DNA of 64,000 bases from the NCBI GenBank assembly GCA_002785995.1, contig NHNV01000013.1, forward strand, positions 124,001 to 188,000. Direction: 5' to 3'. The notes under the pieces are model-generated. The model was not told the origin of the DNA. It was given only the letters and a program-made list of their open reading frames with translations, and made no database searches. Position numbers and translations under genes: made by a program. Positions 12,606 through 22,808 of this stretch are shown here, one piece after another. This stretch comes from Mycosphaerelloides madeirae. Lineage: Eukaryota > Ascomycota > Dothideomycetes > Mycosphaerellales > Mycosphaerellaceae. Positions within the stretch are counted from its first letter, which is position 1, and each line of letters opens with the position of its first letter.

Positions 12606-15600
12606 TCAGGAGGGGGACAGAAACCGCATCTTGCGCCATGCTTCAATGTATCGTCGGGCTTGCGATTCGGTGACGGGGCCGGCGGACGCGAGAGAGCGGG
12701 AATGCTGGCGCGCGTGGCGTGTGTCCAAGATCAGCCCACCACAAGACATGCGCTCGAAGTTCTCCTCGAGCCAGTCAACGAGCTTGACAGCTGGGTTGGC
12801 CTCGTCGGCACCGAGCTCGCGAACTAGATGGAGCCATTCGGCGAAGGGGATGATGCGGTCTGGGGGAATGTGAAGGGCGTCTGCTAGAATGGGATTCATA
12901 TGCTTCCAGGGCTGTCCGGTCGGATTGTCGAGATGGTAGACTGGGTGCGGGTGCGGATGGGAAGAGGTACCATCTACTGCTAGGAGGTCAACTATAGTGC
13001 GCGCCACAACATCGACGGGAATCCACTGCAGCTGGCCGCCGAAGTCAGGCCAGGCGCAGAGGGTGTGAGCAGACTTGACTATGAAAGCAAGATGCTCCTG
13101 TGGGTTCCAATATCCGCTGGTGGTGGATCCGGCAATCTGTCCCGGCCGCAAGACCATAGCGCGGAAGTGCTGAGGGCGGCGGTGGAGGGTCTCGTCGAGC
13201 ATACGTTCACACACCCATTTGGCCTGGCAGTACCCATTTGGCAGCACCGCCTCGGGTCCCACACGCTGTTCGGGTACGCGCTGTCCGGAGGGGCCTTTGA
13301 AGTGGCCAACAACCCCAATGGACGAAACCAGCTGGAATGTGAGGGGCTCTTGAGAGGTGCTGGCGAGCACAATATCACAGGCGAGATCCAGCAGATGGCG
13401 GAGAGCGCGGCACTGTGTGGCAAACGCTCGCAGCGGCCGAGTCGCACTCATCGGCCAGGCATTGTGCACGATATGTGTGACATTCTTCACGGCCCACGCG
13501 TACTCGTCTGCCGAGAGGCCTGAGGAGAGGTCTGCGGTGGCGATGCGCAGTTTGGCGAGGGCGTCTGCTGAGATTTTGATGCCGCGCGCAGCAAATGCCA
13601 GCTTCTGGTGCTCATGGCTGTCTGGGTACTCAGAAGAATGTCGATTGACACACAAGACGTGCGCAACATCGGATCGCTCTGCCAGAGTCGCGACGAGGTG
13701 AGAACCGAGGCTGCCGGTTGCTCCCGTTACCAAGACTACGTTGCCAAGATGCCGGCAATTACCGTTCATAACCCCGTTCAGTCGTGGATCGACTTTTGGC
13801 GCCTTCCACCCAGCGACGTGCTCCTTGACCATAGCTTCCATCTCCTCGTATGCCTCGACGTCTTCTTCGTCACTACTGCTGCTGCTACTGCTACTCGGCG
13901 TCGACGTCCACACAGCAGCGCGCACACAGCTAACCAGGTCTGCGAACGTCACACACTGCATCATACGAGTCTGCTCCAGCTTGCATGCGAAGGCCACTTC
14001 GATTTCTCGCGCGACCTCCATGGCCATCAGCGAGTCGATTCCGAGGTCGACTAGCATCGCGTCGTCGACCATGTGCCGTGGTTCGACGTCAACGATCGAT
14101 GCCAGGAGTGCTCCTAGTTTCTCTGAGACGTCCTGCACAGGAGATGTCCTGGCCCCGAAAGTGGCAGACCCGTTGGTGTGCCTTGTCTCGGACGCCTCTT
14201 TTCCATTGGCCTGCTCGTTGTTGTTCCGGATGGATGACATTGCGACCTGCTCGTCCTGCTCTTCTGGCTTTCGAGAAGCGCTGGTACTGTTGCTTGACGG
14301 CTGCGTGCCTGCAGCCAGTCGCTTGAGCATCTTGCTCACCGACGCCTTCGCCATTTTGACATAGTGTATCCCAATCATCATCTCAACAAGCATGCCGTCC
14401 GCTTCGTCAAACACGAAGAGATCCGACATGTAGTCCTTCTCCGACATACGGGTGTGCCGCACGTATACATTCCACACGCCAGACCGGCCGGCCAGTTCGA
14501 TCGCAGCTGGATTGCGCATGTAAATCTCGCAGCCATGCGCGAGATACATCTCATTAGGGCCTCGATCCGTCATGCAATTGATCCCGAGTCCAGCAACCTG
14601 GCTGAAAGCGTCGCTGAGCGGAACATCTAACCACGTCGGACTTTCGTGGGCTCGATTTATTCGTCCAGCACACTCATTCTTCTGCCCTACTGCAGTCCGC
14701 ACGTGTCGATATACTTCGCCGTAGTTGACTACATCGCTGAGTGCTCGGTACACCGATCGCCCGTGCAAGACGTGGACTGAATCGCCATCCCGGTCCATCT
14801 GATCCAGGTTCAGCACATCCATGCATCGGGAGTATGGTGCTTGTCGCCCAAGCCTTGCGAACTCCGCCTGGAGCCCGCCATCCGAAGGCCTCCGCATGCG
14901 AATTCGTGCTGTTGCATGTGTCTGCCGTTCGCCGCCATTCACCCGGTCGATGCTCGCGAAACACCACTGCCAGTGGGTGCGCTCGGGATTGAGTGGCTCC
15001 AATTCAAGATAGACCTCCCGATATGCATTGGCGCAAATAGCTAAGTGGTTGACCAAATCATACGTGACTGGCTGCAGCAGACTTTTCTCCCATTCCGGAT
15101 GAAGACTCATCAGAGCATCGATGGCCATGGCTATCTCTAATGTCGCCGGGCAGATGGCCGTCGTCTGTGCCACAATATGGCCCGAGACGAGTCTCAAATA
15201 CTCTTTGGCCGCCGTGTTGATGCGGTAGGTGTATGATCTCTTGTCCTCGTCTGGAGACTTTATCAACGTCCACAGGCCCTCTTCGTCTTCAGCCGGCTGC
15301 TTTTCTTCCGACTGCTGACCGAAAAGCTCGCTTGGTCTTTTCAGGTCCAACCAGTGTCTGCTCCGTTCGAATGGATATGACGGCAGGAACAGACATTCAT
15401 ACTGATTTGTCTGCAGCGGGTGATGAGGCCAGAACATCGTGGAGACATCTTGCTCCCAGAGTGCTGCTGTTGCCCGCGTCAAGCTGGCAAAGCCTCCGCC
15501 CGCAGAAGTTGAATTCAGCCCTTGGAAGAAGCTCTCACCAGAGGCCACATGCTGGGTGAGAGCCTTACTTGCCATGGTGGTGATGGTGGAGTTGAATCCT

Positions 15601-18600
15601 GCCTCGAGGTAAATCGCGGCAGGCCATTGCTCCGCAAGACGGTGCAGGGCGTGGCTGAAGTATACTGGCATACGCATATGCTCAGCAACGAATTGGGGAG
15701 AGAACGATGGCGACGACCTCGACCGTGTCGCGCGCTCCACGTGAATTCGTGCCGGTCGAAACGTGAGGCCCTGTCCGCATCTTTCCAGCTCGTCCATGAG
15801 CGGCTGCACCAACTCAGAATGGAAAGCATTGGAAACCTCGAGCTTCTTGTGTCTCATCGCCGCATACCGACGATTCGAAGAGAGCAATAGAAGCAATCGA
15901 TCGATGGCGAGTGTCGAACCGGCCAGTGTGAAAGAGCGGGGACCATTGTAACATGCAATATTCACAGGAAAATCGCCAGAGTAGGCCTTGTTGGCATTTT
16001 CCACTAGGCTGTCCACCGCAGTCTCATCACCTTCAATTGCAACCATGGCACCAGTGTCAGCAGGCCACATCTCGCGGACCACTCGTGCGCGTCTGGCAAT
16101 CAGTTTGATCGCGTGTCGTAGACTGAGCACACCTGCAACGCAGAGCGCAGTCAGCTCACCAAAACTATGGCCCGTTGTCGCGACGACTTGTGCACCGCAA
16201 TCAATCCAACTTTGCGCACAGGCGTACTGCGCAGCAAAGAGCATGGTCTGCAAGCGGACTGGATCGAGGACCGGATCTTGCGAGAAAATACTAGGGTATA
16301 TGCTGTCAAGCCCTTGTACGCGGATTTCATTCTCGCATTGATCCAAATGATGACGAAAGATTGCAACGCTTTGGTAGAGATGGGGGTCTAGGCCAATATG
16401 CATTGATCTCTGGCCGCCGAAGCAAAGGATTACAGGACGATGGCCATGCTTCTCTCCGCGACCGTTGAGATCGGAAGTCGAATTCTTGCCGTAGCCTTCG
16501 AGCTTTTCAAGCAATTCAGCTTGCGAACCGCAGCTGAAGACTACGCCATGCGGAAGATAAGGATTTGCTTTGCGGTCGATATGGAATGCCAGATCTACCA
16601 GGCTGGCTTTCACCGTAGACGATCGGATATGTCTTGCAATCTGATTGCAGGAATCTTTGACGCTCCGTGCATCTAAACCTGAGATCCGGAACGGCAAGAG
16701 CGTCTGAAGTTGTTTTGCCGACTCGTCAACACTCGGCCGAGGCGGCAGCGTAACGACCATGGAGGCATTGGAACCACTGGCCCCGTAGTTGTTGATTAGC
16801 GCGGCCTTGGATACATCGTTCCACGGCATCAGGGAGGTCGGCACTTGCATCATGTCGGAAGCCTTAGCTTGGATTCGCGGGCTCAAGTCTCTGAAGCTCG
16901 CCTGCGGTGGGATGAAGCCCCACTGCATCATCATTATCACTTTGATCAGTGATATAAGACCGGAAGCGCCCTCAGCGTGGCCGATGTGACCTTTGACAGA
17001 CCCGAGCAACAACGGCCTGGATCGATTCGGCCCTGCTAGAGCTGCCCGAATGCTGTCATACTCGGCTGGATCACCTACTGGCGTCCCTGTTCCATGACAA
17101 TCAGCGACATGTATATCATCCGGCCTCAGCTGAGCTTTTCGTATGACGTCCTGGAACAGAAGGGAGAGCGAAGGCGTGTTGGGCACGAATAGCGGAGTAC
17201 AATTTTGATTCTGATTCACAGCTGTGGCGGGAATGCAAGCAAGGATGGTATTTCCGTCCGCGATGGCATCCGGCATGCGCTTCAGCAATACGCAGGCGAT
17301 GCCTTCGGCACGACAATACCCATCTGCATCGCGGTCGAAGGGTTTGCACTGGCCGGTTGGACTGAGGAAGGAAGCACCGGCCAGGTTCTGGAACCAGAGG
17401 ACGTTGGTGATGACGGAGACTCCAGCTACCAGCGCGGCGGAGCACTCGCCGGCGACGAGATCCTGGCATGCTGTGTGAACAGCAACAGTGGAAGCACTGC
17501 AGGCTGTGTCGAAGGCGATTGAGGGACCGGTCCAGCCGAAATGCCGCGATACGTTGTTAGCCAGAGATGCCCGCTGCGTTCCTGCATATGTGAAGGGGTT
17601 GGGTGCATGGCATGCAGCGTGGCATTCATAGTCCACTGCACAAGCGCCGACGTAGACACCAACGCTCCGCCGGTATTCTTCGTCTTCAAATTTGCGGGGC
17701 AACTCTGTGAAATGCCCAGATTGCTCTACGGCCTGGTATGCGGCCTGCAATAGGAGCCGCTGTTGTGGGTCCAGAGCAGCTGCTTCCTCACTGCTGCGTC
17801 CGAAAAATTTGTGATCAAACTCGTCCACGCCAGAAATCATATTGCCGTACCAGCGCGATGGTTTCTCGCTCTCTCGGAAGAATGTTTCGGACATGAGGCG
17901 ATCGGGACCTATTACTTGATGCTGCGATTTGCCTGTTTTCAGCATTCCGGCGAAACTTTCTGGGTCGTCAGCTCCGGCGACTTTGATCGACATTCCTACA
18001 ACGGCGATTTCGTTCTTGACGGGTATGGGAATGGATGCTTTAGGACTAAGTCTTGGGGACGACGGTGGAGTTAGGTTGGTGACCTGCACCAGACGCGGGC
18101 CAAGTTTCGTGACCAGACTGGGTGGTACACAGCGAGAATGGCTGAAGGACACAATTCGGCCTTTTCGACTTGAGTCGCGATCCCCGGAGGCTGCCTTGAA
18201 GGCTGAGAACCAGTCACATTTCTCGACCAGCATGGCTCGGATAGCTGCTAGATGCAAATCGCCTTGCACGTGGAAGTCGCTCGAGTCAGGGGCAGCTATA
18301 TTGCCATAAGTCGACAACACTGTCTTGTCTGCGGAGGGGAAGCGCAAGCCGTCCATCTCGAGGCACAATCGGGCCACGACTTCGCTATACCGCTCGGCGA
18401 CGGCATCTGAGCTGTGAAATTGGCCTCTAAGACCGGCGTCCGCCATGAGAACGCCAGCGTCCCGCAATACGTCTTTGACATCGTCGGCCATGTGTTCGGG
18501 CATGGTGATGGTCGCTCGATGCTCGTCGAATCCAACGGCGATGTATACAGCGGGTGTGTAGTTTTCGAGAATTCTGTTGACTGCTGACTTTTGTGAAGGT

Positions 18601-19175
18601 TTCCATATGATGCCGTAGGAGACTACACTGCTTTCTTCCCCTTCTCGGGCATCGACGCAGGCTCCGATGAGCATTGCCAGTCTGAGGGCCACAGCGGCAA
18701 AGGTCTGGAATTCTTCTTGAGTGCGGGAGCTGGCTACAGCGAAGGCGCTAAGCAATCCCGTGCAGAATCCTAGAGTGCTACTTCGGACGCCTTCATCATC
18801 TTGCTGTGCTCGCCAGGCTGCGAAGACATCTCTGCTGCTGGCTTCCCCCAATTCAGACTGCAGGTAGAGCCAAAACTGGACCAGCTGTGTCAACACAACC
18901 ACGGGCGTGAGTATCGTATTCGGAAGCTCGTCGATCTTCAACCTGTCTCCATCTCGAAGCCAGGCAACGAGCGAGGCGATCTTTCGATTTCCTGGGACAG
19001 TCGCTTCGATCTCGGGCTGTATTTTGGCGAAGTAATCTGGCAAACCGAAAAAGACATCGAGAACCCAGTCCCAGGAGAAGCGATTCTGGATTATCTCTCT
19101 CAGCTCGATGAGAAAGTCCGGCGAAGAGGAGAGTGCCTGTGGCCCGAACACCAGGAGTAGATCGTCGTTTTCCAT
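12606..19175 (-). CDS. Non-reducing polyketide synthase, SAT-KS-AT-PT-ACP-R, lacking a C-methyltransferase
   Basis: Intron-free 2189-residue NR-PKS, numbered from the ATG at 19175. SAT: GFCTG Cys138 and His254. KS: Cys559 in DTACSAST, His694 in CHGTGT, His733 in HIGHAE. AT: Ser1004 in GHSFGE and His1119 in NAFHSE. PT: His1333 in SGHIVAQ and Asp1522 in LSDAFSQ. One ACP: Ser1715 in GIDSLMAME. R: Rossmann motif TGATGSLGS near 1816-1824 and an active-site YCQAK, so release should be NADPH-dependent to an aldehyde. Azaphilone and citrinin synthases normally run ACP-CMeT-R. Here ACP is followed by an eight-Ser, acid-rich linker and then R, with no SAM motif anywhere. An intact SAT suggests an acyl starter, perhaps from the HR-PKS. 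It is transcribed divergently from the monooxygenase. Confidence 0.95.
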   Translation of the reverse strand: MENDDLLLVFGPQALSSSPDFLIELREIIQNRFSWDWVLDVFFGLPDYFAKIQPEIEATVPGNRKIASLVAWLRDGDRLKIDELPNTILTPVVVLTQLVQFWLYLQSELGEASSRDVFAAWRAQQDDEGVRSSTLGFCTGLLSAFAVASSRTQEEFQTFAAVALRLAMLIGACVDAREGEESSVVSYGIIWKPSQKSAVNRILENYTPAVYIAVGFDEHRATITMPEHMADDVKDVLRDAGVLMADAGLRGQFHSSDAVAERYSEVVARLCLEMDGLRFPSADKTVLSTYGNIAAPDSSDFHVQGDLHLAAIRAMLVEKCDWFSAFKAASGDRDSSRKGRIVSFSHSRCVPPSLVTKLGPRLVQVTNLTPPSSPRLSPKASIPIPVKNEIAVVGMSIKVAGADDPESFAGMLKTGKSQHQVIGPDRLMSETFFRESEKPSRWYGNMISGVDEFDHKFFGRSSEEAAALDPQQRLLLQAAYQAVEQSGHFTELPRKFEDEEYRRSVGVYVGACAVDYECHAACHAPNPFTYAGTQRASLANNVSRHFGWTGPSIAFDTACSASTVAVHTACQDLVAGECSAALVAGVSVITNVLWFQNLAGASFLSPTGQCKPFDRDADGYCRAEGIACVLLKRMPDAIADGNTILACIPATAVNQNQNCTPLFVPNTPSLSLLFQDVIRKAQLRPDDIHVADCHGTGTPVGDPAEYDSIRAALAGPNRSRPLLLGSVKGHIGHAEGASGLISLIKVIMMMQWGFIPPQASFRDLSPRIQAKASDMMQVPTSLMPWNDVSKAALINNYGASGSNASMVVTLPPRPSVDESAKQLQTLLPFRISGLDARSVKDSCNQIARHIRSSTVKASLVDLAFHIDRKANPYLPHGVVFSCGSQAELLEKLEGYGKNSTSDLNGRGEKHGHRPVILCFGGQRSMHIGLDPHLYQSVAIFRHHLDQCENEIRVQGLDSIYPSIFSQDPVLDPVRLQTMLFAAQYACAQSWIDCGAQVVATTGHSFGELTALCVAGVLSLRHAIKLIARRARVVREMWPADTGAMVAIEGDETAVDSLVENANKAYSGDFPVNIACYNGPRSFTLAGSTLAIDRLLLLLSSNRRYAAMRHKKLEVSNAFHSELVQPLMDELERCGQGLTFRPARIHVERATRSRSSPSFSPQFVAEHMRMPVYFSHALHRLAEQWPAAIYLEAGFNSTITTMASKALTQHVASGESFFQGLNSTSAGGGFASLTRATAALWEQDVSTMFWPHHPLQTNQYECLFLPSYPFERSRHWLDLKRPSELFGQQSEEKQPAEDEEGLWTLIKSPDEDKRSYTYRINTAAKEYLRLVSGHIVAQTTAICPATLEIAMAIDALMSLHPEWEKSLLQPVTYDLVNHLAICANAYREVYLELEPLNPERTHWQWCFASIDRVNGGERQTHATARIRMRRPSDGGLQAEFARLGRQAPYSRCMDVLNLDQMDRDGDSVHVLHGRSVYRALSDVVNYGEVYRHVRTAVGQKNECAGRINRAHESPTWLDVPLSDAFSQVAGLGINCMTDRGPNEMYLAHGCEIYMRNPAAIELAGRSGVWNVYVRHTRMSEKDYMSDLFVFDEADGMLVEMMIGIHYVKMAKASVSKMLKRLAAGTQPSSNSTSASRKPEEQDEQVAMSSIRNNNEQANGKEASETRHTNGSATFGARTSPVQDVSEKLGALLASIVDVEPRHMVDDAMLVDLGIDSLMAMEVAREIEVAFACKLEQTRMMQCVTFADLVSCVRAAVWTSTPSSSSSSSSDEEDVEAYEEMEAMVKEHVAGWKAPKVDPRLNGVMNGNCRHLGNVVLVTGATGSLGSHLVATLAERSDVAHVLCVNRHSSEYPDSHEHQKLAFAARGIKISADALAKLRIATADLSSGLSADEYAWAVKNVTHIVHNAWPMSATRPLRAFATQCRALRHLLDLACDIVLASTSQEPLTFQLVSSIGVVGHFKGPSGQRVPEQRVGPEAVLPNGYCQAKWVCERMLDETLHRRPQHFRAMVLRPGQIAGSTTSGYWNPQEHLAFIVKSAHTLCAWPDFGGQLQWIPVDVVARTIVDLLAVDGTSSHPHPHPVYHLDNPTGQPWKHMNPILADALHIPPDRIIPFAEWLHLVRELGADEANPAVKLVDWLEENFERMSCGGLILDTRHARQHSRSLASAGPVTESQARRYIEAWRKMRFLSPS
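13872..13895 (-). repeat. Ser-codon microsatellite in the ACP-R linker of the NR-PKS
   Basis: Eight consecutive AGT/AGC codons encode a Ser run, followed by a Glu/Asp-rich stretch. The tract sits between the ACP and the R domain, exactly where sister synthases carry their C-methyltransferase. It may be a flexible linker expanded after loss of that domain. Confidence 0.9.
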
Positions 19176-19830
19176 ATGCGCCACTATTCTTTCTTTCTTT
19201 AATTTTTCCTCACGGCATGTCGACACAAATCAAATCGTTCCACCTTCGAGAGGGACGGCTGAAAGCAGCCAACATATTGTTCATCTCGTCCGATTATTGC
19301 GTATTGTAATATACGATCCTTGATCAGGCGTGATTACTAGAAGAGAACGATCCCCGGGAATCGAGATCGCGGCTGGAAAAATAGACTGATTTTTAGGTTT
19401 GGATCGTCGCTCTGGGCGTTGATCCTTCAGCTGCGGGCATCGGCACTTTGAGCTTCCGCCTCTGACGTTTTCGTGCGACTTGTGGTTCAGCCGCTGCGGA
19501 GCGTGCGGAGCTTTTGATGCGCAAGATCGAATGTTTTCAGCTCGCTTGGGGAAAGTAAAGGGCAGTGGAGTTGGTGAAGAGAGATTCACTCCGCTTTAGG
19601 CTCTATGTGAGTTTTAGCCCCCTCTCTAGATGCATGTGACAATTCGATTGATGACTAAATGGACTTCGACATCACATTCTCGTCCATTCCTGCTGAAGAC
19701 TGCTGCAAATTGTGCTGTTGTATCTGCAAGAACGACTCTAGAGAGCGAAATTTCTCTTTCCAATTGCCGCGACCCAACACCAACTGGATCGAGACCAGAA
19801 CTCCTCTTCACATTTCGAAACACCGCGGAC
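19176..19830. promoter_or_regulatory. Bidirectional promoter of the NR-PKS and the monooxygenase
   Basis: 655 bp separate the divergent starts of the NR-PKS and the FAD monooxygenase, an arrangement that favours co-expression. At 19491-19499 there is CCGCTGCGG, an everted pair of CGG triplets of the kind Zn2Cys6 regulators can bind. One such 9-mer is weak evidence by itself. The monooxygenase frame is open upstream to 19630, but that part lacks family similarity. Confidence 0.5.
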
Positions 19831-21129
19831 ATGATGGACTCCGCCTCTGCAGAAGACTTCCATGTTGCCATCGTCGGAGCTGGGATCGCAGGTTTAACAC
19901 TGGCACTCGGACTACTCCGCCGCGGCGTTCGCGCGACAGTATACGAGCGACAAAAGGGACTGCGGGAGATAGGTGCAGGAATAGGGTTCACACCCAACGC
20001 AGAGAGAGCGATGCTAGCGCTGCACCCAGACATACTGGCAGCATTCAAGAAGGTGGCAGTGCAGAACGGCAAGGATTGGTTTCATTGGCGTGATGGAGAA
20101 GCGGGGGACGATAGAGATGATCTGATTCACGAGATGTATCTGGGCGAGAGAGGGTTCGAGGGATGTTTAAGGGCTGATTTGTTGGAAGAGATGGAGAAGT
20201 TGATTCCGGAAGGGACGGTGCAGTATGGGAAGGGGGTTGTCGATGTTGTTGATGCGGACGAAGGCCGATGTCTTTTGAAACTCACAGACTGTTCGACGGC
20301 CCATGCTGATGTGGTTGTTGCGTGCGATGGACTTCGATCACGAATTCGGCGAATCATGCTTGGAGAAGGTTTTGAGGCTGGCTACAGCCACAAGTTTGCC
20401 TTTCGAGGTCTTATTCCCATGGCGCAGGCGGAGCAAGTCCTAGGCCAGGAGAGGGCCTACACACGAAATATGTATCTCGGTCCAGACGCACATGCTGTGA
20501 TGTTTCCTGTTGCTGGCGGCAAAATACTGAACTTTGTGGCTTTCGCTACCGATCCACAAGATTGGAAAGACCCGGAAAAGTTCACAGCACCGGCCGCGAA
20601 ACACGAAGCTGTTGAGACCCTATCTTGCTTTAACGAGACTCTAAGGAGCCTTGTTGCACTCCTACCCGAGCAGTTGGACAAGTGGGCTGTGTTCGATATG
20701 CATGACAGACCAGCTCCGACATTCGTCAAAGGACGAACATGTCTCGCTGGTGATGCTGCACATGCTGCAGCGCCGTATCACGGAGCAGGGGCAGGCTTTG
20801 CCGTTGAAGACGCCTTGGTTCTAGCGGAGCTTCTAGATACTCTACGTCTGACGGATGGGGTCGAGAAACAGAAGACTAAGCTTGTCCGTGCGGCTCTCCA
20901 GACGTATAATTCTGTCCGCTTTGAGAGGGCATCATGGCTTGTGGGGAGCGGTCGATATGTTGGACGGATGTACCAGTGGCAAGACGAATTTGTCGGCCGT
21001 GACCATGAAAAATGCGCCAAAGAGATTGATTGGCGGTCGAAAAATATTTGGGATTATGATATCCAAGCCATGATAAGTGCGGCGAGAGAAAATTTTCGGA
21101 AGGAGAGTGAGGCTCTTCTAGAAATCTAG
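19831..21129 (+). CDS. FAD-dependent monooxygenase, salicylate-hydroxylase type
   Basis: Intron-free 432-residue group A flavoprotein monooxygenase. Visible motifs: N-terminal Rossmann GxGxxG in VGAGIAGLTLALGLLRRG (from about residue 15), the middle DG motif in VVACDGLRSRIR, and the GD motif in CLAGDAAHAAAPYHGAGAG near residue 306, which contacts the FAD ribityl chain. Length is normal for the family. In azaphilone pathways this enzyme class hydroxylates the NR-PKS aldehyde and dearomatises it so that the pyran ring forms; the same class also acts in sorbicillinoid and tropolone routes. The ATG at 19831 leaves a short lead before the Rossmann fold. The 3' end overlaps the convergent SDR gene by 12 bp. 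Confidence 0.92.
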   Translation: MMDSASAEDFHVAIVGAGIAGLTLALGLLRRGVRATVYERQKGLREIGAGIGFTPNAERAMLALHPDILAAFKKVAVQNGKDWFHWRDGEAGDDRDDLIHEMYLGERGFEGCLRADLLEEMEKLIPEGTVQYGKGVVDVVDADEGRCLLKLTDCSTAHADVVVACDGLRSRIRRIMLGEGFEAGYSHKFAFRGLIPMAQAEQVLGQERAYTRNMYLGPDAHAVMFPVAGGKILNFVAFATDPQDWKDPEKFTAPAAKHEAVETLSCFNETLRSLVALLPEQLDKWAVFDMHDRPAPTFVKGRTCLAGDAAHAAAPYHGAGAGFAVEDALVLAELLDTLRLTDGVEKQKTKLVRAALQTYNSVRFERASWLVGSGRYVGRMYQWQDEFVGRDHEKCAKEIDWRSKNIWDYDIQAMISAARENFRKESEALLEI

Positions 21130-22139
21130 TTTCGTCTTCAGCTTGTCACCTGCTAGGATTCTCTCTTTTTGTGATATCAATTCAGGTAAATCCCATGTGC
21201 AATTGATGTAACGGCCGCCGAGCCATGTGCTGTCCTGTGAAGTTAAGAATACCACTGAATCCGCACCTAGCTCAGGCGTTTCAACGAAAACTTCAAAGAG
21301 TCAGTCTACGTTCTAATGCTGAAGCCGATCTACAGCTTACCATGCTTGTGATGTGGCGGTATTGCGTCCGGTCCGCCCATGATGTCTGTTGGCACATTGC
21401 CGGGATGAATCGCCAGTGTTGGAATGCCTTGCGAGGCGTACTCAGCATTGGTGAGGGTGCTGAACTTCAAGAGCGCACCCTTGGAAACTTGATAGGCGCT
21501 CAAGGTCGGGTTGGTAAGATGAGCTCCGCCGCTGCAGACATTGACAATATACCTGTCGCCCCCGGAAGACAACAAAAGCGGGAGAAAAGCTCGTGTGACC
21601 CGATAGGGCCCTTGAAGATTTACGTCCATCACTCGAGTCCACGCAGCAGGATCACTGTCAGCGATGAGGCCGTACTTTCCCAGTATGCCGGCATTGTTGA
21701 CGAGAATATGTAGTTTGCCAAAGGCTTTCTCCACTTCACGACGTGCATTCAATACCGAGGCATCGTCCGTGACATCCAATTCGACAGGCAAGAATGTTGG
21801 CTCGCTTTGCTTCGCAGCTCGAGCAGCCTCTTGAATATCATCCTTTAATGATCCGAAGTCTGAACGAGCTCCGACAGCGATGTGTGATGCCCCGGCCTTG
21901 GCGAAAGACAAAGCCATGGCTCTCCCAATGCCTCGTGAAGCGCCGGTGATGAACACCGCTTTTCCAGCGAGGTCCCGCTTCGAGGGATCGATCGCGGCAT
22001 AGGTGTCATTGTGAATAATGGACGTCACTTCGTAATCGCCTGCCGATTCAATACGATTTCAGCTCAAGATTCGACGCTATTGACGTCTCGACTGACCAGG
22101 TACGCGGAGGATATTGGGTTGGTCCTTGGAGGGTGGCAT
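21118..22139 (-). CDS. Short-chain dehydrogenase/reductase
   Basis: Three exons (22097-22139, 21341-22039, 21118-21290) give 304 residues. The first exon, coding MPPSKDQPNILRVPG, is inferred: the main exon has no in-frame ATG, and a GTCAGT donor at 22096 with a CAG acceptor at 22040 restores frame. The last 50 bp intron (21291-21340) removes an in-frame stop. Motifs of a classical SDR: TGASRGIG for NAD(P) binding, NNAG, and the YQVSK catalytic Tyr/Lys pair. The C-terminal exon, with LGGRYINCTWD, resembles other fungal SDRs of this subfamily. It likely performs a tailoring ketone or alcohol redox step; the substrate is unknown. Confidence 0.85.
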
Positions 22140-22808
22140 TCTTGTGCTTTGCAGTATGATTGGCTCGATGAGATAGAAGGTGGTCGTCTTCGAGTACACT
22201 TTCTGATGGCCGTGCCTCACAACAAAGCAAAGAGGTCGGAGGAGGATCCTGACGGTTGCCGCTAAATATGCAGCATGGGGAGGATTCGGTGATCGACAGC
22301 CGCCTGCTTCCAGCCTTCCACAAGCTTGACCTGAGACGGAGGAATGCTCCGAGCTGTTCTGTAATCCAGTTGCAGGCCGAGCCTGTAGAACAATCAATAT
22401 GAGGTTGTGTGTGTCTGGTGTGAGGGATCATTCACTCGCAGCGTGAACTGGAGTGGGGGCAAAAATTTGGCCTACGTCATCGGCACCTTGGCATCATGCA
22501 TGCTTGATTGGGAAGGTCATTCAAACACGTGGGAGAAGTTTCCAATGTCGTTCCCATTCACGAATTATCAGTCCTTCGATGGAGATATCGGATTATCACC
22601 CATCACCCAACGCAGAGCCGGAGACATCGGAATTCATTGGCACGCGGTATGTCCGAGCTTATCCCATGCGAATGCGGATCTGGACGCGGCTGAATTGGAA
22701 GGATGGGCAGCGACCACGAAGAGTATCAGAACTGGCCCTGACACCCCAGAGACCGGTCATGGACGACCCTTAAGCCATACCAAATTAAGTGCCATATGAT
22801 CAACTAGT
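22140..22808. promoter_or_regulatory. Divergent promoter region of the SDR and the CMeT-bearing PKS-like gene
   Basis: 669 bp between two divergent starts. An in-frame TGA at 22797-22799 lies four codons before the PKS-like ATG, so that protein has no unspliced N-terminal extension. I found no SAT-like sequence here on either strand and no repeat or RNA gene. Confidence 0.5.

Noticed and set aside
19176..19226. Extra 17 residues at the start of the NR-PKS
   Set aside because: An upstream in-frame ATG exists, but SAT-type N-termini normally begin close to the MENDDLLLVFGPQ segment at 19175.
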